64,000 nt of DNA from Antedon mediterranea (GCF_964355755.1 NC_092674.1:12651001-12715000), one strand, 5' to 3'. Positions 45,592 to 60,100 are shown, numbered from the stretch's first letter. Translations and numbers: made by a program. The notes: generated from the sequence alone by a model not told the origin.

Positions 45592-47070
45592 AGGCCTTTT
45601 TCATAGCCTTATAGTAATAATACTTATTGTCGTGCCATTCAAGATCTCTAGTGATTTATTTACAATGTCAATTCCAGAGGGGGTATTTCATATTGTATGT
45701 GATTTACATTTTGTGTTATAAAATGTCAAGTGTTTCACCTGCTTTGATAGAAACAATACTGTAATGAGTTGAAAATGTAAACATATTTTTAATAGTATAT
45801 TGGTAAACACATGATGTACTGCAAACCAAACTAGTGTATTTGTGCACATAATAGTAGGTGACATTTGTAATTGAGACCGTTTTATTTGACACGAAAACAT
45901 GTGTGAACTCATAAAAGACGTACATAATCATATAATGTAGTACATTTTGAATGTTGACATGACATGATAAACATTAAACATGTTCCTTCTAGCATAGATT
46001 TTTCTGAGATTATTTGGATTTCGTTCTTAAATACGGTATATTGTTTTATTTATTGTAATGCCATGTGTTCTCTACGTGTCGATATAGTTAGGGTACGAAC
46101 ATTTATCTTAGTATTACAGGGTAACACCGTGGCTTAAAAATATAATTATTGTTTATTATAAAACAAAGACCTTTGCAAAAACTCTACTTAGTTTATTAAT
46201 GAAAAAGATCTTAATTGAAATATACATTTGAATTAGCTGTACGCGAGTGCAAATAAAATCTCTAAATGAATATGTATATATACAGTTAGTGTTTACCGAC
46301 CGTCCAGTATCAAAATTCAATTTTCATACTTATATTGAGCTTTAGGCTATATAATAATTAGCTTTATTTCGAAGCGGTTTTAAAATATTTATGTGAAAAA
46401 CATTCCTGTGTTTTTTTAGATAAGATAACTACATTTTTTGATTTTGACCGACCGGTTTGTCTGAAAATCATACATAATACTAACAAAACAATACAATACA
46501 ATTAACTAGAATGAATGTAGAGGCCCGTTGTGAAAAGAAAGCCGAAAAATACCGTGCATAGCCATAATACGTGATTTTGGCCCTCTATCGACAGAACCTC
46601 CCGTAATCGGCCACTTTTCAATTTCATAAAATAAGGCAATTAATAGGAGTTGATACCTTAGTAGTTATAAAAGCCCAGGTCTATAGTCTACTTTAGTTAA
46701 GTATGGTCAACAACAACAACAACTAAATTTGAACTTATCAAGCCCACATTTTTTTTTCGCAAATACTGTAGGAGCAAATCCAAGCCTAAGCAACTGAAGA
46801 AAAGATATTTAGGCCTAGCCTAGATGTCATAAGTAAGCCCATTAATTACAATTTATCACGGTTGGTTTCTTCGGAAAATAGAGAACTCTACGAACGCCTC
46901 TTGCCTTAGGCTTGTCCTTCGGCTTGTCCTTCACCTTGACGAGTTCGAGTTATCCTCGTTAACGCATACCCTGCAACTAACATGAAATACACATAAAGTA
47001 CTATATGACGCGAAAAAATATGTTTATAGTGTTCTGAATTGTGTCGATCTATTCTGTGTCATACAATATT

Positions 47071-48614
47071 TTTTTTTTTTTTTTTTTATTTCATTTCATC
47101 ACATACATAATAAAAAATTAATATATAAAGGCAACGTAACTATTAAAACGATATAATACTCTCTCAAATATAAGAGAGTAATGAAATTAAAGAAAAAAAA
47201 ATAATGTATCGCAAAAATACACTTAATAATAATCATTTTGCTAATTATATGGTTGCCTTGTATTTTTGGTAAATGTGAAATAAATGATTATAATTAAGTA
47301 ATTGTTTTTTTATTTTGCAACTAAATATGTACCACTTGGTAATTAAAATTAAAATGTTTGCATCACTGTGTGTTTTTCCAAAACCAAAACATATACTTTC
47401 TTTGGTGATAATTAAGTTATTGTTGATATTTCGATACATATATTGTTTTACATTTTCCCAAATTTTCTTTACCAGATCACATTCAAAGAACATATGTGGC
47501 AGTGTTTCCTGCTTTTCCTTGCAGAAACTACACATTGGTGAATCGACCTTTGACATCTTAAAGAGCATTGTATTTGTATAAATTATACGATGAATAAATT
47601 TAAATTGAACAGTTTTTAGCTTAGTGTCATTTGTACAGGCGTGTAAATTTGAGAAAAGGTTTTTCCAATTAAGTTTGTTGTCAAACTCCTTTTCCCATTT
47701 GGATTCAATTCCAATTGGCTCTTCAACATTTTTTAATATAATGTGTTTATAGATATAATGACAATTTCTCGTTTTCACAGAAATGAATGTCTGTAAATTG
47801 GATTCAACTTCATTAGTTGTGTTTATACCTTGTTCAATTAATTTCTGTTTCCAGAGCTTTGGAATTGAATTTACAATCTGGTGATATAATAAGAAGTCTG
47901 GTTTAAAATTATATTTTTGGTTAAATTCGTCTAGTTCTAATATTTTCCCTTCTTTGTTCACGATATCTTTTACATAGTTTACATTTTTAACCAACCACTT
48001 TTTTCAACTTTAAATTCTCTTTTATCAAAACATGAGTTGTTCCATAAAGATTGATTTAAGATGTCCTCTATCGTATACGGTTCTACAAAATTGTATTCAC
48101 TCCACGCAGAGAGTATATCTTTATGGAACCTTTCAAATTGTTTAAATATTTTTGAAGATTTAGAAAAGTTGGTTTCGAAAACAATATTTCCTCCAACCTC
48201 TTTAATCTTACTTTTTAAAAACACTTTCCACTTGGATTGATTTCCATCAAGATATCTTTTCACCCAACATGATTTGAGAGATGTACAGTAACTCTTAATA
48301 TGGGGAATTTTTAACCCTCCTTCGTCAAAATTGTTAAGCATGACTTTTCTTTTGACTTTATCGGGTTTTCCGTTCCATATAAATTTAAAAATTTTACTTT
48401 GAATATCTTGAAGGAAACAATCGGGTGGGTCTGGTAAATTTGAGAAAACATACGTGAATATTGGGAGAAACAGTGACTTAATAATAGTTGCTTTTCCAAA
48501 CAAAGTAAGTGAGCGTTGTTTCCACATATTTAATACTTGTTCAGCATTTTTAGCCTTATCTGGAAAATCGAGTCTGAAAATATCATTACAATTGCAAGAA
48601 ATATTAACACCCAA
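47071..48614 (-). mobile_element. L1/Tx1-like LINE copy in the right arm
   Basis: Same truncated LINE as 29036-30580, with the same 15-bp duplication (GTGTCATACAATATT at 47056-47070 and 48615-48629) and the same frame break near 47990. A few substitutions separate the copies (RLDFPDK against RLNFPDK, IPHIK against ISHIK). Identical flanks show this is one insertion duplicated with its surroundings, not two events. Confidence 0.9.
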
Positions 48615-49079
48615 GTGTCATACAATATTAAGTGCGAATAACCAATAAGTAAAGGTTAATATTCTATTCTGTTCCGTTTATTCAGTAAAGCCTAAATTTC
48701 AAACAGATATGTTACTTTTCACTATGATGACACGATTACGAAATCAGCAACAGTTGACCACATACGAATGACAATCGGTTCTTTTTAGTCGGCTGAATTA
48801 TTAACATTAATTGATTTAAACGGCCACCAACTGTCAGTAATCAGTTTAATAAAACTAAGTCGCACATGTACAGAGAATTTGACATGAAAACTTACAGATA
48901 CAATATCATTTCACTATAAATCTTTGATATCATGTGTATATAAACAACACTTGATGTGTTTACAATTGTCATGTCACGAGAATACAGTTGAGTTTCATAG
49001 GAAACAAAGTTGTAGAGATTATAAGTTTCTGAAATATACTGTAGTGCTGCTGTGTTATCTGAGAAAGTATATAATCTAT

Positions 49080-49600
49080 ATAATCATTATGTTATAGGCG
49101 TCACTTTACTGATATCGTTTTTCTTTTTAAGATTTTCAATTCTAATATAAGTAATAATTAAAACTGACAATTTATTTAATATTCGTAATTCACAACGTGT
49201 TACTCGTAGCTCTTCTTCTGTTGGTACTCTTTTTGATATTCGTGGCTGCAGAACTGAATCTTCTTTTTAATCATATATCCCACGTGTTACCAGAATTTGG
49301 AATAACTTACCCAGTGAAATCCGCAACTTCAATATTTCTGTAAAACCAAGTTACTTAATTATCTCAATATTTATTTTTTAAATAATTTTGATATTGAAAA
49401 TGTGTGTAGTTGGTCGCTTTCCTGTAGATGCTTTAATTGTAGAACGTATTTTTTTTATTTTTCTTATATTTTTCTGTTCTGGGTTGACCAACTAGCATAG
49501 GTGTTTAGCACCTGTTAGGTCTTTCCGTGCCTCCTTTTATAATGTTTTTATCTTCTTTGTTATGTATATGGCAGAAATTGAATAAATAAATAAATAAATA
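49080..49600 (+). pseudogene. CR1/L2-like LINE 3' end in the right arm
   Basis: Mirror copy of 28040-28560: the frame reads NLFNIRNSQRVTR and RVTRIWNNLPSEIRN with an in-frame TAA between, and ends in AATAAATAAATAAATA at 49580-49606. Confidence 0.7.
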
Positions 49601-51839
49601 AATAAATACACAGTATGTATTCAATTATCTCAACACAAATACCAATTGAAATGCCATGGTTTCTGTGATCAGTTCTTTAGTTCTTTTAAATATGTCTACT
49701 ATAATCTTTCCATCTCTTCTGAAAACTGTTTTCAATAAAATCAATTGCATGTTGTAGATACAAACAAGGAAAACGCTTATTCATCATTACTAACAAGTAA
49801 GTTATCAATGATAGTTATTTCTTCAGGTTGATGTACTTACATTTCCATCACATAACCCTTACCTTCTATCACGTAAAGTATTAAGAGTACACGCCGGTTC
49901 ATGAGCGCCATATTATTGCTCATATTATATTCTTTACTAAAATAATTTTGCAAGCACGTTAATGTATTGAATCAACATTACTTACTGTAGTTTATCAATA
50001 TTGGGGTTGTATATTCATATGAAGTAATAATATTAACAAGGTCAACACTCGGGAAACCAAATTTTCTGGAAAAAAGCAATGGATTTGATACTGCATGACA
50101 TTTTTTTCTGTTATTAACCATAATAGGAAGTAAAAATAAAATGTCAACTATTGCTATATTTTGGGGTTAAAGGTCACCAAATACAGGCCAAAAATACCCA
50201 AAAAATCATATTTTTTAAATAAAACCATTATAATAGTTTAGATTCACGGTGATTCTAGAAAAAGCAGCGAATTTATCAAAACTGTTGTTTTTGCTCTTTT
50301 AAATTGAAATTTCCCAGTTTCCATGGTTACAAGACACTATTAAAATTTATCAAACATAACATTATTAGTCGATTTATATTTAAGATGTCTTCTTCCTAAA
50401 CAATATTAAAAAGTTTGGATTGCCAAATTTACCATTTTTGAACTTTTGGCACACTTTGAATTGATTCTGTGCCATGGGCCAAGAGCTATTCCTTTATTAT
50501 TCAATTTTTTTTTAATTGGTAATCGTGACCCTTTATAACTTGTTGTTGTATATGGTGTTCCAGCGTGCTACTTATTATTCTAGACATTGGAATAGTAAAC
50601 AACTAAATAAAAGTGACAATGGGTAGACTTGTAAATAGTAGTTGCGAATGAATTTCCGTTTCTTACAAAGGGAGCATACCGCCTCTCGAAACTACGTATT
50701 TTGTCCTTTCACTAATAAGTAACTTGATCCAGATTTTGGTACTTCTAACTACAGGACAAATATTGACGCGTAAACCACAATGAAAATGAGTTTTACTGTA
50801 ATATTAAATATATTTGTTACTAGAAATTAATTTGATAAAACATATTCTACAAAATTAGTAGACCTAATCGTTTTCCCCTAATAAATTAAGGGGTGGGGAC
50901 ACGTGTTTGTTTATGAGTGAGAATAAGGCATTTAGTTAAAATGCAGACCGTCTTAAATTACTTGACATGTTCCGATAAATATATTCTCATCATCAGAACT
51001 GTAATCAAAGCCTAGAGTACTTGTATACGTACAAAGTTGCGTTTAAATGAGTCAATAATTAGCATGAGAATATATTTATAGAAACATGTCACGTAATTTT
51101 AAGACGGTCCACATTTGCATTAAATGCCTTATGATATTATTGATTACCAATCGTAATTTGGTGGTATTATACATGATGTGCCTGTTTATGTACAGTGAAA
51201 GAGCTTATTTTAGTATCCTATAGTAATATATTTTCTATATAAAAGAATATGGTATTTCAAATTAGGTACAAAAGCCGACGATCCAAGCGAATTACATGTT
51301 TAAAAAAATCGGAAAACACCCATTTGTTATTTTCAAAACACATTGCAAGTCGGCGAGGTCCGATGGCATGCGTGACTGGCGGAACAACGCAACCAAAATG
51401 AAAAACGAAAATGGCATGTTGTGTTTTCTGTAGGGCTACAGTAATTAGTTTTTCAGGTACAACCATTGACAGTAGCAGAATTGGGTGTTTATTTCAAGCT
51501 CACATAAACGGTCAATGAAATCCTCGTGAAACATTATTTAAGCTTATTCACTATAGCGTATTTAAATTATCTACTTCTCTTTTACTTGGTTAGATGAAAC
51601 TTGTTACCGAGAAACGAAAACATTCTAGTTGAAATTGTTTATGTATACCCACAGATTGCACTATTTTCTGTATACTTAATTAGGTACTCTTTTCGTACAT
51701 GTGTTGCTGTTGGAAATAGATAAATATTTCACTTCAATTATTTTCCAAAATAGTGGTACACAACAATGAAAGAAAATGTGAAAACAACATTTTTGTTACG
51801 TTTTTGTCATTAGAAATATTCTTGCGACTGAGGTGAACT

Positions 51840-52900
51840 TCGAAAATGCCGGTCAGATATAAAAAAAAAGTTGCAAGGAATAAATTAGCAATTGTCAACT
51901 GCATACTCATCCATCAAACTAGCCGCCATCGAGCAAATATTCAATTCCATGAATCTTATGAGGGTTAGTTTTATAGGAACAATAGTACTTTTTTTATTTG
52001 TTTTGGCAATTAATGTAATTAAAGCGTAATTAATTCGTCATATTCCATTTGGAATACTACGTCCTGTAAAATGAATAGAATGTTCTGATTTGTTAATTTT
52101 AGATTATATTATATACAGAATTATATATTATTTAGAATGTTCGGGTGGCATTCCATGCATGCGGCTTTTAGCCTTAATGAAAGTCCTTTTGTATATTTTT
52201 TGCTTTGTATTTTTTTTTATGGATCAAATAAACTGACTTGTGTGACTGGTATTTCGGCGCCTTTCCACGTATCAATTTATCGCATCCCATCATATTTCTA
52301 TTGACACTAAATTTAAACATTTCAACAAGCTTTTTATGATGGTCACAAAATGCCAAGATACATTAAAAGAACGCTCATCGTCATGATCTATGTATAGTAA
52401 TCAGAAATATTCAAACAAAAAATGATGCTGTTGTGATGTCGGTGGTGGGTGTTAGGTTTGGCGGCGTTAATTCGAGGGAGGAATTTGTTGGTAACATTTT
52501 ATAATAAAATAGATTCCCCTAGATATGAACAAGTACAATACAGTGTTTGATATTATCAAGAAGTGATAACAGTTAACAGTTGTATGAAAATGCTTGGTAA
52601 ATAAATATGATATAGCAGTCAATGAATTATTCAACAAGTATAATTGTGTTTGTTTATAGTACAATATTGTGTGTATAAATGTACGTGGCGGGGCGTTTAT
52701 TAGAGGGCGGAGGCTGGATATTCCAAAGATGTGTTTTTTAGGAGGGGCGTTTATTCAAATAAATGCGGTAGGCTTAATTGGTATAATCAATACATTATTT
52801 AGTTCTAATCAAACACCAAATAATGACAATCATCAGTGGGCCGTTAATAAGAAACACGTTTTAAACGGCTTGCAATATGGGCCAAAGCACCCGTGTCTCA
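51840..52900 (+). repeat. Segmental repeat, unoccupied copy of 21655-24890
   Basis: Contiguous here, without the piggyBac-like insertion; TTAA stands once at 52010-52013. From 52634 it is Helitron-family sequence. Interval 51423-51839 has no recognised content. Confidence 0.85.
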
Positions 52901-53422
52901 ATGGCGATGCAGTACATGCAGATAGCACTCAATCTGTTCAAACCTAACAACAACTCAACAACTCGTGTAACATTCGGCTATATCGATTTCTGATATAATT
53001 TTATATACTAACTTTACAATTTTCCCTGCAAAATACTTCGATGATTTTTTTATATAATGAATTTGTTTTTTCTTTTTTTTTTCTTTTTTTTTACAGTATA
53101 ATTTCATTTTGTTTAAACTACAGGCGTGGCCCGTGAAAAAAAAATCAAAATATATGTGTCGCCGTCAACGGCAAATATTGGAAGAGAGCAAAAACTACAT
53201 CAACCCGGAAATCACGAAATAACTTTTATACCGCAGACGAATGAAAATCTGCCGATGAAATCAGAAAGGTTGTTTTAAAACCTTTTATAATATCTGCCTA
53301 AGAGAGAAATATTATTAAATCTACGTTTCGCGGTACATCTGAGATAGATAATGTAGGTAGTCCTATGCAAGGCGGAAATCTTTTTCCATTGTGCCCAGAA
53401 GTAACCATAATTTAAGTATAGA
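52634..53422 (-). mobile_element. Helitron-family element (copy 4), 5' end on the right
   Basis: On the minus strand the element begins TCTATACTTAAATTATGG at 53422, preceded by A, matching the 5' ends at 3661 and 15475. Its body is the reverse complement of 3661-4400. The 3' hairpin is not found to the left, so the 3' part is missing or beyond the shared segmental repeat; the left limit given is where the similarity becomes clear. It encodes no protein. Confidence 0.6.
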
Positions 53423-54106
53423 TACACTAACATCGTTGAGCACATTTAGCTCGTAGTATCATGTACGTGCACATATAGCGCATCGCGTTGGTAAGTCACA
53501 AACATATTAGTGAAATGCACAACATTGCAGTAATATTTATTAATTCATAAAGGTTATGAAATAATCAAATTAAACAAAGGTCTATCCTTACACGTACGAA
53601 AAAAACACCAACAGTTATCTAACAACACGTATTCCTTACTTTCGCGCAAACACTGAAAGAACGAATGATTATATAAATGCTTAATTCTGGAATAGGTATG
53701 CACAATGTAAAACGCATAGCACCAACTCCGTGTCGGTTCTTACCCTAGCTGTTCCATGCGTCTAATGTCTTAGAAAAGATAGTATTAGTGTTTTTAATGT
53801 CTTATGTCATCGGTAGACTTTTAACAGTCGGCGGTAAAGTTACTTCCTAGTTCGTTATCACTTTGCGATTTCCGGGTTGCAATAGTCACAATAAAACCTC
53901 TGTACAAAACGCTTGCAGCTGTCCCACATGTGAACGTGGCATGTACATTTGATATACATTTGAGTCAAGATATTTCATGTTTCTCTCTTTAAACGTCAAA
54001 ATGAACTAATATATTAATTATATTGTAAAATACTATGGTTTGGCTATTTAATATTATTGTGACTTACAAGTAATAAATATTAATTTATAAAGATTAAACA
54101 AGTTAT
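53423..54106. other. Non-coding flank between Helitron copy 4 and ankyrin unit E
   Basis: 53805-53885 is an inverted, diverged match to 53185-53265 (landmark CCCGGAAATC). 53886-54064 matches 3335-3530. No gene is seen. Confidence 0.5.
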
Positions 54107-54399
54107 TACAAAGTGTGACATCAGTTGTTACAAAACCTTGGTTAATCTGACTTTCCAATGTCAAGATTAACCTTGACGAGGCAGCGGTGTTCCGAACCAT
54201 GTGAGGGATACAACCGTGCGCAGTACTCGACAATTAATTAGTCATCCTCGCCACAAACATGGTCTGTAATATGACCCGCGATGTGTTTGCTTCATTTAGG
54301 TATGTTATTATTGGCACGCCCTTTAAATTGTAAAATTAAACACTTTTTTAAATCACATTGAATTATATAGCACATATTATTTATGTGTGTAACACTTAC

Positions 54400-54498
54400 T
54401 TTGGTCTGAAGATCCAATGTAGCACCTTCCTTGAGCAAAATGGAGCAAACATCTGTGTGGCCGTTTTGTGCAGCCAAATGTAAAGGTGACGCTCCAAT
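54400..54498 (-). CDS. Ankyrin-repeat exon (unit E)
   Basis: The 99-bp phase-0 exon has a CAG acceptor and GTAAGTG donor on the minus strand. The product begins IGASPLHLAAQNGHTDV and ends LKEGATLDLQTK, differing from unit A at six positions. It is the most upstream exon of the array in the window. The parent gene start lies outside or was not recognised. Confidence 0.85.
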
Positions 54499-56745
54499 CT
54501 GAAATATTACAAACATTACCTTATAGTATTTTCTCTCTCTAAACAAAGTATTATAATATTGTCCTGGAATCAATACGATGTGATCAATTAAATATGACGT
54601 TATAGATTTAAATAATGCTACATTGTTAAATTTAATAAAGAGTATTAACCCTTTTCTTTAAGATAATGTATTGTATACGTATACATTTTTCTTTCTTGTT
54701 TAACAATTTTTTATAGTGCTTTATAAATGTATAAAACAATTATAAATAAGTGTGTTTTTTTGCTTGAAAAGTAAACACTTCATCCGGTATTGCTAACTAG
54801 TCCGAGTGTAAATTATGATAAAGTGACCTTTGAACTGGCAGTTACAGCTAAAAATATATCTAGGCTCCAAATTCTGTTCAGGTAACACATTTTGACTGCT
54901 AAATTCTTACTATTGGTTTAATGTTACCGTTACTCTTGGAGGAGATATATGTCTTTTTTAAATGTTTTATAAAATCAAATAAAAATCTCGATTTATATCC
55001 ATTTATTGTATCATTTTTGCATAAAATACAGTGTTGCTCTACACAACAATACAATGCAAAAACAGAAAACTGAAGAACCACGAAATATAATTTTCTAACC
55101 TCCAGTGAGTGCCATAAAGGCATGGTAACAATGATTACGGAATCTATTACGAGAGGTGATGGACCTTTTCTTTGAACGTCAAATTAGTGCATTTGATATG
55201 TTGGGTCTTGCAAAATTGAAAGTGTTTCCTCCGTAAAGTCTCTTATAAAAATGAATCAAATTGAGATCTGCTCAATTATAAGTACAGTAGTCTTATACGT
55301 GAAGCATAACTAACAATACGTTACAGCTAATTCTTACATGTGGTCCCGGTAAACTATAAAACAATGAATAATGAGAATACTTTCAATTACAGATTTATAA
55401 CAAAAGACGTATGACTAATGGAAGGGTTAACTCCTAAAGATTTGAGTTTACGCAACAGTAAAGCCTATTTGATACTCTCAGTAATGAGGTCGTGCCATTT
55501 AAGATCACTAGTGATTTATTTGCAATCTCAGCTTCAGAGTGGGTACCGTACCGTATTTAATTTTTTAGGTGATTTTCCTTTTTTGTGGGTTACTGTATAG
55601 GTTGAAAATACTGTATGGGTTGAAAAAAGTAGTAAAAATACTGTTTAGTTTATTAGTATAGAGTACTGCAAACCATAATAGTAGGTAACATTTGTAATTG
55701 AGGGCGTTTTATTTGACACGACAAAGTATATGAACTCCCCAAAAACGTACCGTATCATAATGTAGTATATTTTACATAATAAACAATGAAAGTTCTTTCT
55801 AACAGAATTTTTTTCTCGGGTTACTCGGATGCCGTATTTTTTTATTTTTTTATTTATTGTAATGCGCCGTGTTCTTTATATCTTTGATTGTATATTGTTT
55901 TTCAATAAGCCGTGCGGAGGATTCAGGTAATTTCTCTTTGTATTAAAGGGTAACACCGCGGCTTTAAAATGTATATTGCTTAATAAAATATAAAGCTTTT
56001 AATCAACATTGGTAATAACCGTGCCTAATTTTAGACAGCACTCAGGCAAAAGTTAAGTCGCTTTAAAAAAAAAAGTTGTTCTATAAGACAATACCAAAGT
56101 ACGCATGTGGTGAGGTGGAACTAATTCGCCTTAAACATAATAGTTTTAAAATATCATAATAAAACTCAACTATTTAAATAGCTGATAATTAGATATGTGC
56201 GCGCGTGCAATTTAACAATCTAAATTAATATTTATTTACTAAATTGTTTTATTTTCGAAAAACGTTGTTGTTATAGAACACAGTAATTGATTGGTGTAAC
56301 TTCACACTAACGATATATTGAAACATTATATTAATCAGTCTCCTTTATATAGACCTTGGTCATATGCGATGATTTGAAATTCAGATAGTTTTAGTATTGA
56401 TATAATGTTACTGAGGTGTAGTAGTATGCCACATGCAATGTGGATTGTTGAACATTTTAATGTATTGATGATAAAAAGTATATTATTATTGTAACCGAAT
56501 TTGTCATGATATACGATTAATTTAAATCAGTTTTTGCATCATGTTATGAGGTATAGTAGTATTATATAATTATTGTAACCGAATTAACATTTTAAAAGTT
56601 TTATAGAATACAAATACTGGTACATAATGTCCGACACTCCACACTAAACATGGCCATGCATTTAATACTAAACATTGTATTACATTGACAAGTCAGAATG
56701 TTATAAGGTACTTGGTATCGAAACTATACTGAATGACCAAAAGGT
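54499..56745 (-). other. Ankyrin unit E intron, most complete and uninterrupted copy
   Basis: This copy lacks the insertions seen in other units and supplies the empty sites for the TA-flanked element (55040-55041) and the Zisupton-like element (55604-55611). It ends near 56745, where similarity to 14995-15055 and 19690 stops. Confidence 0.7.
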
Positions 56746-56945
56746 AAACCAGTAATGTAAACTTACGTCTTGCAAGACAGTTTCGTCTAGCTATCAGCTT
56801 GACTTCTTCAGTTGCTATGCGTTATTATGGCGCCGATTGGTCTCCTTTCCAGCCACTGGATGTTTTTGTTGTGTAGCGATTAAGTTTTTAATTTTGTTAG
56901 ATGGTGTAAAGTATGTCCGTATGTTATATTTTTTAACTGCTGATG

Positions 56946-57158
56946 TCAGCAATTTTTACTAGTTGGCCTTTTTTCTACCCAACTAAGCCATATATTTTCA
57001 AAATATAAATGTAATTTCTGAGGATTTAGCAGCTCTATTTTGTTCAAAATGTTCTTAACCCAGCCCCAAACAAACCTGCAATTTGTTTTAGACTGGATGA
57101 TAAAGATTTCGATAATTAGGAAACAATCGTCCGTATTATGCATAACGTTATGAAACAC
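56946..57158 (-). pseudogene. Possible LINE C-terminal fragment
   Basis: A 70-codon frame with DDCFLIIEIFIIQSKTN, then a spaced FVWGWVKNILNKIE, resembles the end of L1/Tx1-like proteins (compare ILITKWYIFSCKIKKQ in the LINE at 29036-30580). There is no tail or target duplication. Weak. Confidence 0.3.
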
Positions 57159-60100
57159 GTATATAAATATACATAGGCCTACAGTAATTTAGTTTGCTTA
57201 TACCTACGGTCATCACAATTGGGATAGACAGCCATTTCACGACAGTAATTGTAATAATATGAAGAACATGATAAGAGAATTTTAAAATAAGTTAGTTTGA
57301 TTATGTTACTTATTTTAGTTTATGTTATGTTTGAAAGTATTTTCACGGACACAAAATCAAACAGCTTAGAAATGCTCCGTTAAGTATAACCGTTTTATTC
57401 AATGATTGAATATGTGTGTATGGTACGTATGGTAACTGAAAATAACAGAAAGTATAATTCCTTCAAATTGATATTCAAATACAGTAGTACATATAAAATA
57501 CTTTAAACCTTGCTATCATATAAATATGATTATATATGCTATATTATTGTTAATTAAATTGTTACATAGTTTGTTGTTTACATACAGTATCTTTTATAGT
57601 ATGACATAACTTACAAAGCTGTGAGCCTATGGATTCAGCACAATGAAAAACATATCTGAATTTCTACTGTTAAACTTTAATACCTAAGAATGAGAAAACT
57701 ATAACTGACAATCTACGAAATCTATAAAACTATTAAAAAGTACAAAATACAACAAATGTAAGCATTAAGGGATCACCCTAAACATAACCATCAAAAAGGT
57801 ACATCCAGTCGCCTTTTCAACACTATCCCTGTTGCCATAGCAACTAAGAAGAAACCATCCCGCAAAAACCTAGGCTATACATCATCTCGCGCACATGTGT
57901 GCATACTGTGTGGAACTAGGCCTAGTTCACCCTTCGAACTATACACAATCAAAAAACTATTATATAGATTCTCAAAATGCAATAACATTAATATGTATCC
58001 TAAATATATCTAAAACAAGCTGATTCAACAATTATAGTGATTTATCCATTTTAAACTAATATTTCTTACCTATAAAGGTACGACTGAAGTTTATGACTGA
58101 TTCATCTACAGTGGGAAAGCCACTTCGCGTTTTGACCGTTAAATCGTGTAAAATCGACTTACTTCCGCATTGACGATTTTGAAGCGCCACCTATCGTTGA
58201 AAACTGAAACCACGATTTTTCGTCGCCTAGCAAATAAGTGCTGTTTTATTTTAAGCTCTCATGAACATTTAAGAACCGCCCAACATTACCTATTATGGTA
58301 AAAGCATTTCCTAATAAGTATTATTGAATAACCAATCGGTTTCCTTCAAAGAAACCGAAGCTAATACAATACATTCGGCGACTGAAGTCGGGACTCGTGA
58401 AATTTATAAATGTGGTACGATTTGACTACTGTTTTGTTGTCCATTTTCTGAATAGTCGGAGGTGCATCCCAACAAATTAAAACAATTATAATCAATTGTT
58501 TTATCAAGAATAATATTAGTTTAATCGAGTATGATATATTTCTATCCTGTTCAAAATTTGTTGGTGTATTCTCAGGCCTCGAAAGGTAGGTACATTTTCT
58601 AGCTGTGAGCGTGGTTTCGGCAACGCGAGACACGTGTGTCAGTATAGGCGATAGCGAGACGTGTGTTGTACTGTGTTGATGCTGATCCGATAGTCGTTAA
58701 GTTGTACTGATTACGAGTATCATTGGTCCTGGCCGGCCTAGCCTGGTGATCTGATCCCCGCAAAAAAAAATACTTTTTTTCAATCAGTATTAATATTATT
58801 ATTTTATTTTTCATTTATTATTTGATTTATTAGGCTCAATAGATGCCTAGCAGGCTACTAGTACTAGTAGGCCTAGATTATATAAATAATAATAGTAAAT
58901 ACTGTAATTTAATTAATAAAATACAGCTTCCATTTGCCTTTTATGTCATCATATAATATTATAATTATATATACAACCAGACATTAACATTTTTTTTAAA
59001 TAATATTTATTATTTTTTCTGACACTTTCAGGAATCGTTGATGATGCAGAGTTCTTTGTCTTTGTGACTTCAAACTGAGAGTGAAGTGGATAAAAAGATG
59101 ACACCGGTACCTACCGACATTGTCATACCCAAACTATAATTTAATTATTTAAAACAAAATGTTGAATTACAAATATATATGTATGTTGCAGAGGATTTAG
59201 ATGAATTACAATACAAATATTTATGTTGAATGCAAACCTACTACACTATACTCTGTAAATTATGTTATTGTCATGTGGTAGATCTTAAAAATTGAATATT
59301 TATTGTATGTTAGGCCTATTTTATATTTTATTAATACTGTATTAGTTTAATATTACTATTATTATAATTTATATTATACAGTACTAGGCTAGTTTGTACA
59401 TGTTTTTACCCAAAAAAAATGAATAAATAATTTGTTATTCAATCTAATTGCTTGATTGTTCATCAATAACAAAACAATTGTAAGCAAGTATATAACAGTT
59501 CTTGTTAACCGCTTATTTCAGGTCATATTATTAATATTAGCTAGGCCCGACGCGCCCGATCACAACGTCACTAAGTGACTTTCCGCACCTGGAACAATCG
59601 GTCGCTAATAGGGCTAGGCCTCGGACTCGTATAAAAGCTATTATAATAGTTATGATAAATATTCCTCAACTAAAATGTATACTGTGATAAATAAACAAGT
59701 AATAATATACGTTGTATTGGAATGTATTTATTTATATGAATTATTATACGCGGACAATTATAAACATCGCGTATATCGTTCGATATAAATAAATTCATAA
59801 ACACGATGACGATGTGTTTACAAAATGGCGGTTTCGCTAGTTTTCGATGGAACAAATAGTGGTACCTTTAGTTTGAATAGTCGGAGCTGCATCCCAACCA
59901 CCGAATTTTGTATCTTAATATCGTATTCTGTAGATTATTAATTTTTCTAACAGGGATTTTAAATTCAGGACTGTTCAATTTTTCTAAATATTTTATTTTA
60001 ATGATTTTCTAGGGTACAATTTCGAAAAAAAGACATTGGTTGATTTTGCCGTTAAATTACAGATTATCGTTTTGTTCAAATACATTTAATTTTACATGAC

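Larger units (their letters stand above)
46144..51422. repeat. Right arm of the 5.3-kb inverted duplication
   Basis: Reverse complement of 26219-31506, including the nested LINE (47071-48614, minus), the CR1/L2-like 3' end (about 49080-49600, plus) and the MITE-like hairpin (about 50925-51135). It truncates ankyrin unit D2 at 46143 inside the GGTAACACCG block. Outside the nested elements I see no gene. Confidence 0.9.
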
